Assembly (NCBI GenBank): GCA_026710545.1
Contig: JAPOQU010000032.1
Location: forward strand, 1 to 51,311
DNA length: 51,311 bases
Reading direction: 5' to 3'
Source of the DNA: Gammaproteobacteria bacterium
GTDB taxonomy: Bacteria > Pseudomonadota > Gammaproteobacteria > Eutrophobiales > Eutrophobiaceae
A program made the position numbers and the translations under genes. Positions 24,234 to 32,980 of this stretch are shown here, piece by piece (position 1 is the stretch's first letter; each line of letters opens with the position of its first letter). Under the pieces are notes generated by a model, which saw nothing but the letters and a program-made list of their open reading frames with translations, made no database searches and was not told the origin of the DNA.

Positions 24234-25985
24234 TTACGCGGTTTCAGCTTGTGAAATGATGGCCTGGGCCAGGTCTACCCTGTCCGTGAAGCCCTTGCGC
24301 GCGGCAACGCGGGATAACTTGCCTGACGAGGTGCGCGGCAGGGTATGCGGCTCGACCAGGTCCACGTAGCAGTAAATCCCGAAGCCTTCGTAGACTTTTC
24401 GCTGCAGGTGCTTGACCAGCGATTGCCTGGCTGTGCTCTCGGTCAGACGGCATTCAACTACCAGTACGACGATTTGCCCACCGTCGCCGGTTTCGATATC
24501 GAATGCGGACGATTCGCCCATCCTGATGCCGTCCATCCCTTCGGCGATTTCTTCCAGGTCCTGGGCGCGGATGTTCCTGCCGTTGACGATGATGATGTCT
24601 TTGCGCCGTCCGGTCAGGTAGAGGTTCTGCTCGAACAGGTAGCCCAGGTCGCCGGTGTCCAGCCAGCCGTTTTCCAGCATCACCCGGTTTGTCGACTCCT
24701 GGTCATCCAGGTAGCCGTGCATCAGGCTGGGGCCTTTTACCAGTACCCTGCCGAGGCGCAGGTCGGGCAGCAACCCGCCTTCATTATCAACGATCATAAT
24801 CTCGTGATCAGGCAGGGCGCGCCCGCAATTAACGATTTCGTTTACCTTGCGGTTGTCCGACTGGACGCGCACCGCGATACCGCGTTCGGCCATGGTCAGG
24901 GCGTCGACCGCCATGACGTCCAGGCCGCGGTCCAGTTCCGAAAATGTCGCGGCCAGCGATGCTTCGGCCAGTCCGTAGCAGGGCAGGAATGCATTGGAGC
25001 TGAACCCGGTTTCGGCCATTGTTGCGGCAAAGGCTTTGAATGTGCTGGAGCGCAGCATCTCTGCGCCGATGCCGGCAATGCGCCAGCAACTCAGGTCAAG
25101 CTGTTGCAGGTCTGCGCTGCGGATCCTGCGGGCGCAGAGCTCGTAACCGAATGGCGGCGAGAAAGCGATGGTGCAGCGGTTCCTGCTGATCAGGCGCAGC
25201 CACTGCAGGGGGCGTATGGCAAAATCCCGCGTGCGCTGGTAGTCGACCGACAACTGCGAGGCAACAGGACCCAGGACGAACCCGACCAGGCCCATATCAT
25301 GATAGAACGGCAGCCAGGATGCGCAGCGATCGCCTTCGTGTACTTTCAATCCGGTTCTCGTGATCCCTTGCAGGTTGCTCATTACCGCCTTGCCGGTAAT
25401 GACTACGCCTTGCGGAGAACGGGTGCTGCCCGAGGTAAACTGCAGGTATGCCGGTTCTTCGGGTCTGCTGGGTTCGAGCGGGCGTTCCGAAGGGGTAATA
25501 TCGGACAGTTGTTCCGGTGTGCCGAGCCATTCGAGGTCGTCGTTGTCGACGGCAGCTTCTTCAAGAAAGCTGATGAATTCCTTATGCGCGATGGCTACCT
25601 TTGCCTTGCCGCTGGTGAGCAGGCCCTTGAGTTGTTGAACGTAAATCGCGTGACTGCCGAGATTAAGCGGTATCGGCATGGCGAACGGCACCAGCCCGAT
25701 GTACTGGCAGGCAAAGAACAGGACAATGAAATCAGGGTGGGTATCCGCCACCAGGGCAATGTGATCACCGCGTTTCAAATCCAGGCTGAGCAGGCGCCCG
25801 GCCGCAACCCTTGCCTGTCGCTGCAGTTCACCATACGGCAAAACGACGCTGAGCTTACCCTTCGCGTCGTAAAAATTGCACCCGGTAACACCTGCAGCCG
25901 CATAATCCAACGCTTCAGACAGACTGGAGAATTCGGCTAAGTTCTGGGCTACTGTATTATCAGTGGTCGTCGCTTCTCGATTCAC
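24234..25985 (-). CDS. aasR: Acyl-ACP synthetase AasR (fatty acyl-AMP ligase family)
   Basis: A 583-residue adenylate-forming enzyme of FAAL type: YLQFTSGSTRSPQGVVIT (P-loop-like motif), SWLPFYHDMGLVGF, FLPCYGLAEA, WLDTGDLGYLFEQNLYLTGRRKD and the C-terminal LPRTSSGKLSR. It should activate a fatty acid and load it on AcpR for Spt. It is the first gene of the minus-strand operon aasR-cerR-acpR-spt-flippase, with a promoter candidate at 26107-26136. Confidence 0.87.
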   Translation of the reverse strand: MNREATTTDNTVAQNLAEFSSLSEALDYAAAGVTGCNFYDAKGKLSVVLPYGELQRQARVAAGRLLSLDLKRGDHIALVADTHPDFIVLFFACQYIGLVPFAMPIPLNLGSHAIYVQQLKGLLTSGKAKVAIAHKEFISFLEEAAVDNDDLEWLGTPEQLSDITPSERPLEPSRPEEPAYLQFTSGSTRSPQGVVITGKAVMSNLQGITRTGLKVHEGDRCASWLPFYHDMGLVGFVLGPVASQLSVDYQRTRDFAIRPLQWLRLISRNRCTIAFSPPFGYELCARRIRSADLQQLDLSCWRIAGIGAEMLRSSTFKAFAATMAETGFSSNAFLPCYGLAEASLAATFSELDRGLDVMAVDALTMAERGIAVRVQSDNRKVNEIVNCGRALPDHEIMIVDNEGGLLPDLRLGRVLVKGPSLMHGYLDDQESTNRVMLENGWLDTGDLGYLFEQNLYLTGRRKDIIIVNGRNIRAQDLEEIAEGMDGIRMGESSAFDIETGDGGQIVVLVVECRLTESTARQSLVKHLQRKVYEGFGIYCYVDLVEPHTLPRTSSGKLSRVAARKGFTDRVDLAQAIISQAETA

Positions 25986-26106
25986 GATGAATAAACCCCC
26001 GTCTGGTTCTTTGTACGCCAGTTGACAAAGGCAGATTTATTTTTTTGGCCTGAAACAGTGCCCTTCAGAAAGCATAGGACACCTAACATATTCTTTCCAC
26101 AAACGA

Positions 26107-26136
26107 ATTATAAACATAAAATACGGCCATTGTATA
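26107..26136 (-). promoter_or_regulatory. Candidate sigma-70 promoter of the ceramide operon
   Basis: On the minus strand TATACA is followed after 18 bases by a perfect TATAAT, about 120 bases before the aasR start, in a strongly A/T-rich patch. The long leader that follows has no gene. The -35 box fits only 4 of 6, so the call is tentative. Confidence 0.4.
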
Positions 26137-26213
26137 TATATATTATGAGCGTCTAAGGCGACAACTATTACATAACATGAGGAAAACTTCCAACATTTTT
26201 TTAAGCAATCCGC

Positions 26214-26660
26214 CTATGTCGGCCACGACGCCCTCAGATCATCCCGTAATTGATTAAAGACTTTTTTGTCAACAGGGTTGTTATGCCCCAGATCCGGCGG
26301 CCCCGGCCAGGCGGAATCCGAAAATTCCACCCCCGCATAACGGCGATTGTCCGAATAGCGGGGTATCACATGAAAATGGACGTGCGGATCGACCATCATC
26401 AACATCAGGTAGTTCAGTTTATCATATTGAAAAAGATGCGATAATACCGTGTCGACATCATGAGTAACCTGGGCCAGTTCGCTGAAACAGGCCGGGCTCA
26501 GCTGCGAAAATGCCGTTACCGGCTCGCGCGCAGCCAGCACCAGGGAGCCCAGTGTGACTTGGGCGGGGCGCAATAATACCAACCAGGAGGAGTAAGTGTG
26601 GATGCTGGTATCAGGCGCTCCGAATTTCAACATCGTATCGTTAAGGATGTTAAAAGACAT
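26214..26660 (-). CDS. HIT-family nucleotide hydrolase/transferase
   Basis: A 148-residue histidine-triad protein; the triad is in DPHVHFHVIPRYSD (H-x-H-x-H). Upstream parts such as TYSSWLVLLRPAQVTLGSLVLAARE are typical of Ap4A-hydrolase-like HIT proteins. It is divergent from the bCerS-like gene with only 41 bases between and stands between the two halves of the ceramide cluster. HIT enzymes split nucleotide-phosphate bonds, so a role in turnover of CDP/CMP-activated head groups is possible but unproven. Confidence 0.8.
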   Translation of the reverse strand: MSFNILNDTMLKFGAPDTSIHTYSSWLVLLRPAQVTLGSLVLAAREPVTAFSQLSPACFSELAQVTHDVDTVLSHLFQYDKLNYLMLMMVDPHVHFHVIPRYSDNRRYAGVEFSDSAWPGPPDLGHNNPVDKKVFNQLRDDLRASWPT

Positions 26661-26701
26661 CTGCGATTTCGCCGGTTTGATGATAAGTCCTTGTATATTA
26701 A

Positions 26702-27880
26702 ATGATCATGACCAGGAGATCAAAACTCTTTTCCGGGCAAAGCCGGGCGCCGGGTGACGCGATCAGGGTCGTTCCTGTCAGCAACGGGCGCCAGTTGCGC
26801 GCGTTCATCCGCCTGCCCTGGAGCCTGTACGCGCAGGATCCGCACTGGGTGCCGCCATTGAAACTTGAACGCAGGCTGCATTTCTCCTCCCTGAACCCTT
26901 ATTTTGCCCATGGCCGCTGGCAGGGCTGGATTGCCTGGCGGGGAGGGCGGCCGGTAGGCCGGATCAGCGCCCAGGTTGATGAATTGCACCGCCGCCATTA
27001 CGCCGTGCAATCCGGCCATTTCGGGTTTCTGGAGTGTGAAAACGACCCGGACGTGATGCGCGCCCTGGTGACGGCAAGCGAAAGCTGGCTGTCGCAACAC
27101 CAGACCGAAGTGATTACCGGCCCCTTCAATTTTTCCATCAACCAGGAATGCGGCCTGCTGGTGGACGGCTTCGACACGCCGCCGGCGCTGATGATGCCCC
27201 ATAATCATCAATGGTACGCGGAATTGCTGGAGCAACAGGGTTACTGCGCCGCCAAAGACCTGTATGCCTACTGGATTAATCCCGACTTCGACATCCCCCG
27301 GGTTATGCAGAAGCTGGTGGACAGGCACGGCAGTTCCGTCAGTCTGCGGGGGCTTGACCGGAAGAAATTCAAGCAGGAACTGGAGGTCCTGCGCGGGATA
27401 TTCAATGACGCCTGGTCGGACAACTGGGGTTTTGTCCCGTTTACCAGGGAGGAGTTCGCCGAACTGGGCGCCGCGTTACGGCTGTTCGTCCCGGACGATT
27501 TTATCCGTATCGCGGAATACGAAGGGGAACCGGTTGCGTTTATCGCGTGCCTGCCCAACCTGAATGAAGTATTACTCGGCCTGGACGGCAAACTGTTCCC
27601 CTCGGGCCTGTTCAGGATTATCAGGGCATTACGTGGGCGGCGCATCAGGTCCGGCAGGATACCGCTGATGGGCGTCAGGAAGGAATTGCGCAATACCCCG
27701 TTGGGCATCGCCCTGGCATTGCTTGTTATCCACGACCTCAGGGAACCGGTCATCGCCAGGGGGATAACGGGCGTGGAGATGTCATGGATCCTGGAAGACA
27801 ACCAGGGTATGCGCAGTATCCTGGAGCGGATTGGCAGCAAGCTGTACAAGACCTACCGGATCTACCAGAAGCGTTTGTAA
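26702..27880 (+). CDS. bcerS: Bacterial ceramide synthase-like N-acyltransferase (GNAT)
   Basis: A 392-residue GNAT-fold protein with RAFIRLPWSLYAQDPHWVPPL, GRISAQVDELH, GFLECENDPDV, GPFNFSINQECGLLVDGFD and MMPHNHQWYAELLEQQGY. These are the marks of the family that contains Caulobacter bCerS (CC_1154), which N-acylates the sphingoid base. Because it is near, though not in, the spt operon, the ceramide synthase role is likely. Two ATGs (26702, 26708) compete for the start. The next plus-strand gene, a nucleotidyltransferase, starts 46 bases on. Confidence 0.82.
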   Translation: MIMTRRSKLFSGQSRAPGDAIRVVPVSNGRQLRAFIRLPWSLYAQDPHWVPPLKLERRLHFSSLNPYFAHGRWQGWIAWRGGRPVGRISAQVDELHRRHYAVQSGHFGFLECENDPDVMRALVTASESWLSQHQTEVITGPFNFSINQECGLLVDGFDTPPALMMPHNHQWYAELLEQQGYCAAKDLYAYWINPDFDIPRVMQKLVDRHGSSVSLRGLDRKKFKQELEVLRGIFNDAWSDNWGFVPFTREEFAELGAALRLFVPDDFIRIAEYEGEPVAFIACLPNLNEVLLGLDGKLFPSGLFRIIRALRGRRIRSGRIPLMGVRKELRNTPLGIALALLVIHDLREPVIARGITGVEMSWILEDNQGMRSILERIGSKLYKTYRIYQKRL

Positions 27881-27926
27881 AGTATGACTTTTTTCTCCTT
27901 CATTACGGTGGGCCAGCGGCGCTGAC

Positions 27927-28730
27927 GTGGCGCACAAACGGAAAATCACCGCATTGCTGCTGGCCGGGGAGCGCGGCGGCGTTGACGAGGTCGCGCGGCA
28001 ATCCGGCGTCTCGTGCAAGGCGCTGGCGCCGCTGGCGGGTGTACCGATGATCATGCGTGTGCTGGACGCCCTGCAGGCGAGCGCCCGCATCGACTCGTAT
28101 GTAATATGCGGTCCCGGCCCTGACGCGGTTGAGAGTTGCCCGCGGTTACGGGAATTCATCGGCGGCGACCATGCCGCCTGGATCCCCGCCAGGCGCGACC
28201 TCGGCGGCAGTGTGCAGGCGGGCCTGGCGGAAACAGACCCGGACGCCCTGGTGCTGGTAACGGTCGCGGACCACGCGTTGCTTGACGCTGCGATATTGAA
28301 TTATTTTCTGGACGGGGCGCTTGACAGCGGCGCCGGCGTCAACGTGGGGCTGGTGGATTACGGCCGCATCGAGGCGGCGTACCCCGGGGTGCGGCGCACG
28401 GTACTGAAGTTGTCGGAAGGCGGATATTGCGGTTGTAACCTGTACGCGCTCGACGGCGCCCGGGCCGGGGATATCATTTCTCTGTGGCAACGGGCGCAGG
28501 CGCATCGTAAACAGCCCTGGCGTATGGCCCTCGGGTTGTTCGGGTTCGGTGCGCTGGCAAGGTATGCCTGCGGCCGCCTGGGCCTGCAGGACGCCCGTGA
28601 TGCGATAATGAGATCCACCGGGGTCGCGGTGGATTTTATCGAGTTACCCTATGCCCATGCCGGTATTGATGTTGATACGGTTGCGGATTTTGAACTGGCG
28701 GAAAAGATACTGGCTGGTGGCTGTGACTGA
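27927..28730 (+). CDS. Divergent nucleotidyltransferase (MobA/NTP-transferase-like)
   Basis: A 267-residue protein with the GT-A nucleotidyltransferase layout: ITALLLAGERGGVDE...CKALAPLAGVPMIMRVLDAL, then VTVADHALL at the metal site and IDVDTVADFELAEKIL at the C-terminus. The glycine loop is altered and the usual PK is replaced by CK. The GTG start is 46 bases after bCerS, so they are probably cotranscribed. It may prepare a nucleotide-activated head group for the sphingolipid; I cannot name the substrate. Confidence 0.72.
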   Translation: MAHKRKITALLLAGERGGVDEVARQSGVSCKALAPLAGVPMIMRVLDALQASARIDSYVICGPGPDAVESCPRLREFIGGDHAAWIPARRDLGGSVQAGLAETDPDALVLVTVADHALLDAAILNYFLDGALDSGAGVNVGLVDYGRIEAAYPGVRRTVLKLSEGGYCGCNLYALDGARAGDIISLWQRAQAHRKQPWRMALGLFGFGALARYACGRLGLQDARDAIMRSTGVAVDFIELPYAHAGIDVDTVADFELAEKILAGGCD

Positions 28731-28740
28731 GCTGTGGGGG

Positions 28741-28843
28741 CGGGTTTGGACAAGCGTTTCAGGACACGCTGTGAATACATCCCTGTACGCTTACCATCCG
28801 CTGTCCCTGCGGATGATAGTCCTGAAACGCTTATCCAAACCCG
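28741..28843. repeat. Hairpin-array repeat, short form B (variable arms)
   Basis: A 103-bp element directly after the stop at 28730 and before a converging gene, so it can act as a two-way terminator. The arms (28741-28765 and 28819-28843) pair over 25 positions with one G/T wobble. The 53-base core equals that of element A (23199-23251) but for one base, with the inner stem CATCCGC/GCGGATG and a TGTCCCT loop. Confidence 0.9.
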
Positions 28844-28927
28844 TCAGCGTTGTTTATGAACGGCTAATTTCGTGCACCAATTCGTCCCGGACGAATTTGG
28901 ACAGCTATTCAAACCTGTCAGAACTGT

Positions 28928-29656
28928 TTATTGGAGCATTATTTTTTCTGCGTTATCCAGGTCTCGTTTGAAGTCGATCTCACACCACCTGTGCCCGTTT
29001 ATGCTGCAGGCGCGCACCAGGGTTTGCTTGGCCAGCGTGTCCACCACGCTCAGGAACCATAAGCGCAAGCCATCACCCTGTTTCATCTGCCGGTCCAGTT
29101 GAGTGCGGAATAACGCGGGTCCCTCGCCCCGGAAATACAGGAGGCCGATGGATTCTGCGTTGGTGTGTTCATCCGGCAGTGTTTTGCCGACGGATTTCAC
29201 CATGGAGTCATGCAGCTCGACGCGCATGTCGTCGTTGTCGTAGCTGTCCTTGTAGTCGACGGTCAAGGTTACCGGCGCCGGAGGTGAGCGGAGCACCGTG
29301 TCCAGCAGCGCCGGTTCGAACAGCGTGTCCCCGTTCAGCAGGATAAAATCCTCATCCATGGCGTGGCGGGCCATCCAGCAACTCGCCAGGTTGTCGGAGA
29401 TGCTGAAGAAGGGGTTGTAGACGATATGGATCCGCTCGTGTTCGGCGCCGAAACGGTCCCGCATGTGTTCTTCGACCAGGTCCGAATTAAACCCGGTGAT
29501 TATGAACAGCTTGTCGATTTGTGCCGCCAGCAATGCCTGCACCTGCCATTCCAGTATGCTTTTGCCTGCTACGTGAAGCATGCACTTGGGGCATTCTTCG
29601 GTCAGGGGCAGCAGCCTTTTACCCTGACCCGCGCTCAATATAATCGCGTTAACCAT
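28928..29656 (-). CDS. Nucleotidyltransferase, PntC/LicC-like
   Basis: A 242-residue enzyme with an intact NTP site: IILSAGQGKRLLPLTEECPKC, FILLNGDTLFEP and the C-terminal WCEIDFKRDLDNAEKI. The layout equals that of the gene at 7609 and of choline-phosphate/AEP cytidylyltransferases. It is the fourth such domain in the window and stands next to the LptF/LptG genes, opposite in strand. It could make CMP-AEP or another CDP-alcohol for the phosphotransferase at 32981. Confidence 0.8.
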   Translation of the reverse strand: MVNAIILSAGQGKRLLPLTEECPKCMLHVAGKSILEWQVQALLAAQIDKLFIITGFNSDLVEEHMRDRFGAEHERIHIVYNPFFSISDNLASCWMARHAMDEDFILLNGDTLFEPALLDTVLRSPPAPVTLTVDYKDSYDNDDMRVELHDSMVKSVGKTLPDEHTNAESIGLLYFRGEGPALFRTQLDRQMKQGDGLRLWFLSVVDTLAKQTLVRACSINGHRWCEIDFKRDLDNAEKIMLQ

Positions 29657-29808
29657 GAACTTCTAATTTACCTTGCCGGATAATACCGTACGAGAGGTGA
29701 GCAGTTTAAAGTAATTTATAATACAATCAAACCAGCAGTTCCCGATGGGTTTTTAGTCGCCGGTTTTCAGTATCCGGAAACAAAAAAACTAAAAACAAAC
29801 AATGCCGC

Positions 29809-30888
29809 ATGTCACATATTGAACGCTACATCATTCGCGAAATTCTCAGGCCATTCAGTTTCGTCTTAATCATACTGGTCGGCCTGTTTGCCTGTTTCAG
29901 CGGCGCCAGGTACCTGGCGGAAGCGGTGACGGAGACCCTGGGTGTCTATTTCATGGTCAAACTGATCCTGCTCAAGACGATTATCGCCCTGGAAGTCCTG
30001 GTTCCCATCGCCCTTTATACATCCGTCGTTATCGGGCTGGGCAGGCTCTACCGGGACCGCGAAATAGTGGCGCTGAGCGCTGCCGGGGCCGGGGCCAAGC
30101 GCATCATCGGTCCGGTTATCGTCATTTCCATACCCATTGCCCTGATCGTGGCTGCGTTGTCCCTGTACGGCCGTCCATGGGCCTACCAGAACAGTTATCT
30201 CCTGGATGCCACGGCCCGGGCCGACCTGAATACCGACCGCTTTCAGCCGGGCCGGTTCTACGGCAATGAAGACTCCGGCACGGTTATTTTTATCGACAAA
30301 AAGGATGAGAGCAGCGGTGAAATGACGAAGGTATTCTATTATACCCGCAAGGATGACGTCAGCGAGGTTACCGCGGCGATCCACGCCAGGCAGGACCAGG
30401 ATATGGAGGACGGGCGCCTGCGGGTTTCGCTCAATAACGGGCTGGTCTACAGGTTGCAGCGCGCGTCGCAGGAGGATGAGGTTGTGCGCTATGAAAAGCT
30501 GGTCAGGTACCATGAAGACCCGGAGGTGAGTATCGGCTACAAACGCAAGGCTGAATTGACCCCTGCCTTGCTCAAGTCCAACAGTCCGGAGGACATTGCG
30601 GAAGTCCAATGGCGCTTGTCCAGGCCTGTTGCCACGCTCCTGCTTGCGCTGATCGCCATTCCCCTGAGCCGTTCGTCTCCCCGGCAGGGAAAGAATGAAA
30701 GGGTATTCATGGCCGCGCTGATATTTGCTGTCTACTACAACCTGAGCGGTGTTGCCCAGACCTGGGTGGAGCAGGGTGTAATGGATGAGATTCCCGGTGT
30801 CTGGTGGTTGCACGTATTGATGGCGCTAATCGTCTTCCTGTCCCTGTTCCGGCGCTTTACCCGGCGTCTCCTGCGGGCCTTTCGCTAG
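29809..30888 (+). CDS. lptF: LptF/YjgP-family permease
   Basis: A 359-residue membrane protein: IERYIIREILRPFSFVLIIL at the start, a TM pair, the cytoplasmic LYRDREIVALSAAGAG, a large periplasmic jellyroll domain, then TM segments after VQWRLSRPVATLLLALIAIPL. LptF and LptG form the transmembrane part of the LptB2FG transporter that extracts lipid A-core from the inner membrane. The gene neighbours here are sphingolipid enzymes, not pepA, the usual gammaproteobacterial neighbour, so a paralogue for another lipid is possible. Confidence 0.88.
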   Translation: MSHIERYIIREILRPFSFVLIILVGLFACFSGARYLAEAVTETLGVYFMVKLILLKTIIALEVLVPIALYTSVVIGLGRLYRDREIVALSAAGAGAKRIIGPVIVISIPIALIVAALSLYGRPWAYQNSYLLDATARADLNTDRFQPGRFYGNEDSGTVIFIDKKDESSGEMTKVFYYTRKDDVSEVTAAIHARQDQDMEDGRLRVSLNNGLVYRLQRASQEDEVVRYEKLVRYHEDPEVSIGYKRKAELTPALLKSNSPEDIAEVQWRLSRPVATLLLALIAIPLSRSSPRQGKNERVFMAALIFAVYYNLSGVAQTWVEQGVMDEIPGVWWLHVLMALIVFLSLFRRFTRRLLRAFR

Positions 30889-30906
30889 GGGAGGCGGATA
30901 TCTCTC

Positions 30907-31971
30907 ATGATCATCGTTGAAAATTACCTGATGCAGCGCATCAGCGTGGGGTTGCTGATCGCAGCCGCGGTGTTGTTGCCGCTGTTCAGCTTTTTCGACC
31001 TGATCGAACAGATGGACGATGTCGGTGAAGGTTTTTATCGCATGCAGGATGCGTTTTACATCGTCCTGTTGCTGCTGCCCAGGAGGCTGATCCAGCTGCT
31101 GCCGTTTATTGCGCTGATCGGCAACGTGGTCGCGCTGGGTCTGCTGGCGCTGAGTTCGGAAATCACTGCCATGCGCGCCGCCGGGTTGTCTCCTGCAAAA
31201 ATCAGCCTGGCTTCATTCAAAATCGGCCTGTGCCTGTTGCTGTTGCTGGGGTTGCTGGAGCAGTTTGCCGCGCCTTATACGCAGAGCAAGGCCATCGCCC
31301 ACCGTCTGGAAGCCTTGAACCAGAGCGCGGAACTGGGCGAGGACCTGGGTATCTGGACGCGCGATGAAAACCGGGTGTTGCGGCTTGGCGAGGCGATTCG
31401 CGCGGCTTACGTGGAGGACGTGGAAATATTCACGCTGGATGAGCAGGGATTACTCGACCAGCATATCCATGCGCAGGGCGCAGACATAATCAGTAATGCC
31501 CGGTGGAATCTGCACGACGTCACCGTGAAGGAGATCAACGGCGCCCGCTTAAGCACGAGGACGTTTGCGCGCATGGACTGGATTCCTTTTTTGAGTTCCG
31601 AGCAGGTGGCGACACTGACGCGGCCGGCCGAAAGCCTGTCCCCGACGGATTTATACCGCCATATTCTTTACCTGAAGAAAACCGGGCAGCAGCACGATGA
31701 AATATCCCTGGCCTACTGGAGGAAGTACGGCGCCGGTCTGATCATGCTTGCCATGCTGTTGTTGTCCGTCCCGTTTGTGTTCGGATCGATACGCACGGGT
31801 ATCGGCACCCGCCTGGTACTGGCGGGTATTACGGGGATCTGTGTCTACCTGCTGGACCAGATTTTTTCCAACGCCGGGTTATTGCTGAACCTGAACCATG
31901 CCCTGGTGGCGCTGGCCCCCGGCCTGTTCCTGATGCTGGTAGGGAGCCTGTGGCTGCAGCGGGTGCCTTGA
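30907..31971 (+). CDS. lptG: LptG/YjgQ-family permease
   Basis: A 354-residue partner of LptF, 18 bases downstream: N-terminal IIVENYLMQRISVGLLIAA, LPFIALIGNVVALGLLALSSE and ITAMRAAGLSP, a periplasmic middle domain and four C-terminal-side TM segments (LLSVPFVFGSIRTGIGTRL). No LptB or LptC gene is near. The ATPase would have to be shared with the main Lpt system. The pair ends in a GGGGTCAGAG hairpin. Confidence 0.87.
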   Translation: MIIVENYLMQRISVGLLIAAAVLLPLFSFFDLIEQMDDVGEGFYRMQDAFYIVLLLLPRRLIQLLPFIALIGNVVALGLLALSSEITAMRAAGLSPAKISLASFKIGLCLLLLLGLLEQFAAPYTQSKAIAHRLEALNQSAELGEDLGIWTRDENRVLRLGEAIRAAYVEDVEIFTLDEQGLLDQHIHAQGADIISNARWNLHDVTVKEINGARLSTRTFARMDWIPFLSSEQVATLTRPAESLSPTDLYRHILYLKKTGQQHDEISLAYWRKYGAGLIMLAMLLLSVPFVFGSIRTGIGTRLVLAGITGICVYLLDQIFSNAGLLLNLNHALVALAPGLFLMLVGSLWLQRVP

Positions 31972-31974
31972 GAG

Positions 31975-32012
31975 ATATTTGGGGTCAGAGCAAATACTCT
32001 GACCCCAAATAT
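31975..32012. repeat. GGGGTCAGAG hairpin (copy 1)
   Basis: A 16-bp stem ATATTTGGGGTCAGAG with its complement around the loop CAAATA lies between lptG and the converging metallophosphoesterase gene. The latter reads the hairpin as its last codons (GYLGSEYLL). Related copies are at 35125-35230 and 43105-43144. Confidence 0.9.
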
Positions 32013-32890
32013 CCCAGTTCCAGGGTTTTCTCGAAGTTTTGTGTTTCCGGGTTATAGATATACGAGGTGACGCGGGTTTGCCAGCCGGTTGCGTGTTTAG
32101 TCACTTCGTAGATGTTGTAGCCAGCTTTTTTGAGCGGGTCTTTGTAACTGGCCGATGCTGACGGGACGCCGAATACCGGGATCGAGTGGGCGCCGGCCGT
32201 GAGTGTTGTGTGCGCCTGGCAATGCCCGTGTCCGTGAACCAGCATCTCTGCGCCTGGCGCTGCCAGGGTTGACAGCAGCCTGCCAGCATCGCTCAGCCCG
32301 CGCCGGATGCTGGTGAACTGTGGGCCGTGGTGCAGTACAACGATGCGGTACAAGCCCCGTTGTGCGGTTGTTTCGAGCAGGGAGCGAAGCCGTTGTAACT
32401 GCTCGCTGCCCAGTTTGCCCGAGGCGAAGAACGGCGCAGTGGGGATGGCGGTCGAAAGACCGATGAGCGCGACGGGACCGCGCACCCGCAGGTACGGGAA
32501 GCCGCCGGCATTGCCGTCCTCCTCCGGGTCGCTGCGCATGTAGGCAAGCCAGCGTCCGGTCGTTTCGGCAAACTCAGTGGCTATGTAATGGTCATGATTC
32601 CCCGGCACAATTGAGATATAATCAGGCGCGCCGATACTGTTTAACCAGGCTTCGGTTTCCCGGCATTCGTTTGCCGTGCCCAGGTGGGTGAAGTCCCCAC
32701 TGATGACCAGGTGGTCAGGTTGCCGGCCTGCCAGGTCGGCGAGTGTCCGGGACAGCACTTCCCTGCTGTGGGACCGGCGCCGTTTCAACCTCCACGAGAG
32801 GTAACCGAGAATACGCTTGTTCAGCAGTTCATCCGGCCTGACGTGGTCAAGCGATGACAGGTGGGGGTCGGAAATGTGCGCTATTTTCAA
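31985..32890 (-). CDS. Calcineurin-like metallophosphoesterase
   Basis: A 301-residue phosphoesterase with AHISDPHLSS, VISGDFTHLG, VPGNHDHY, VLHHGPQF and HGHGHCQ, so the metal site is complete. It resembles CpdA-type and lipid-related phosphatases. Placed between lptG and the CDP-alcohol phosphotransferase, it might dephosphorylate a head-group or lipid phosphate, as Pgp enzymes do after PgsA; that is inference. The last nine residues come from a repeat hairpin. Confidence 0.8.
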   Translation of the reverse strand: MKIAHISDPHLSSLDHVRPDELLNKRILGYLSWRLKRRRSHSREVLSRTLADLAGRQPDHLVISGDFTHLGTANECRETEAWLNSIGAPDYISIVPGNHDHYIATEFAETTGRWLAYMRSDPEEDGNAGGFPYLRVRGPVALIGLSTAIPTAPFFASGKLGSEQLQRLRSLLETTAQRGLYRIVVLHHGPQFTSIRRGLSDAGRLLSTLAAPGAEMLVHGHGHCQAHTTLTAGAHSIPVFGVPSASASYKDPLKKAGYNIYEVTKHATGWQTRVTSYIYNPETQNFEKTLELGYLGSEYLL

Positions 32891-32980
32891 GCTTTAACTC
32901 ATCTGGTTTTCAGTCGCCGGTTTATAGTAACAAAAAACGGCAAACAGATACCGGCAACCAGGAACAAAATAAAACTATCG

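Noticed and set aside
23175..28843. Elements A and B as insertion sequences or MITE ends
   Set aside because: They have no transposase frame and no clear target duplication, and their arms are not conserved between copies as IS ends would be.
32861..32980. The longer start of the CDP-alcohol phosphotransferase frame
   Set aside because: It overlaps the start of the divergent metallophosphoesterase and crosses a gap with stem-like repeats; ATG 32981 begins the protein-like part.
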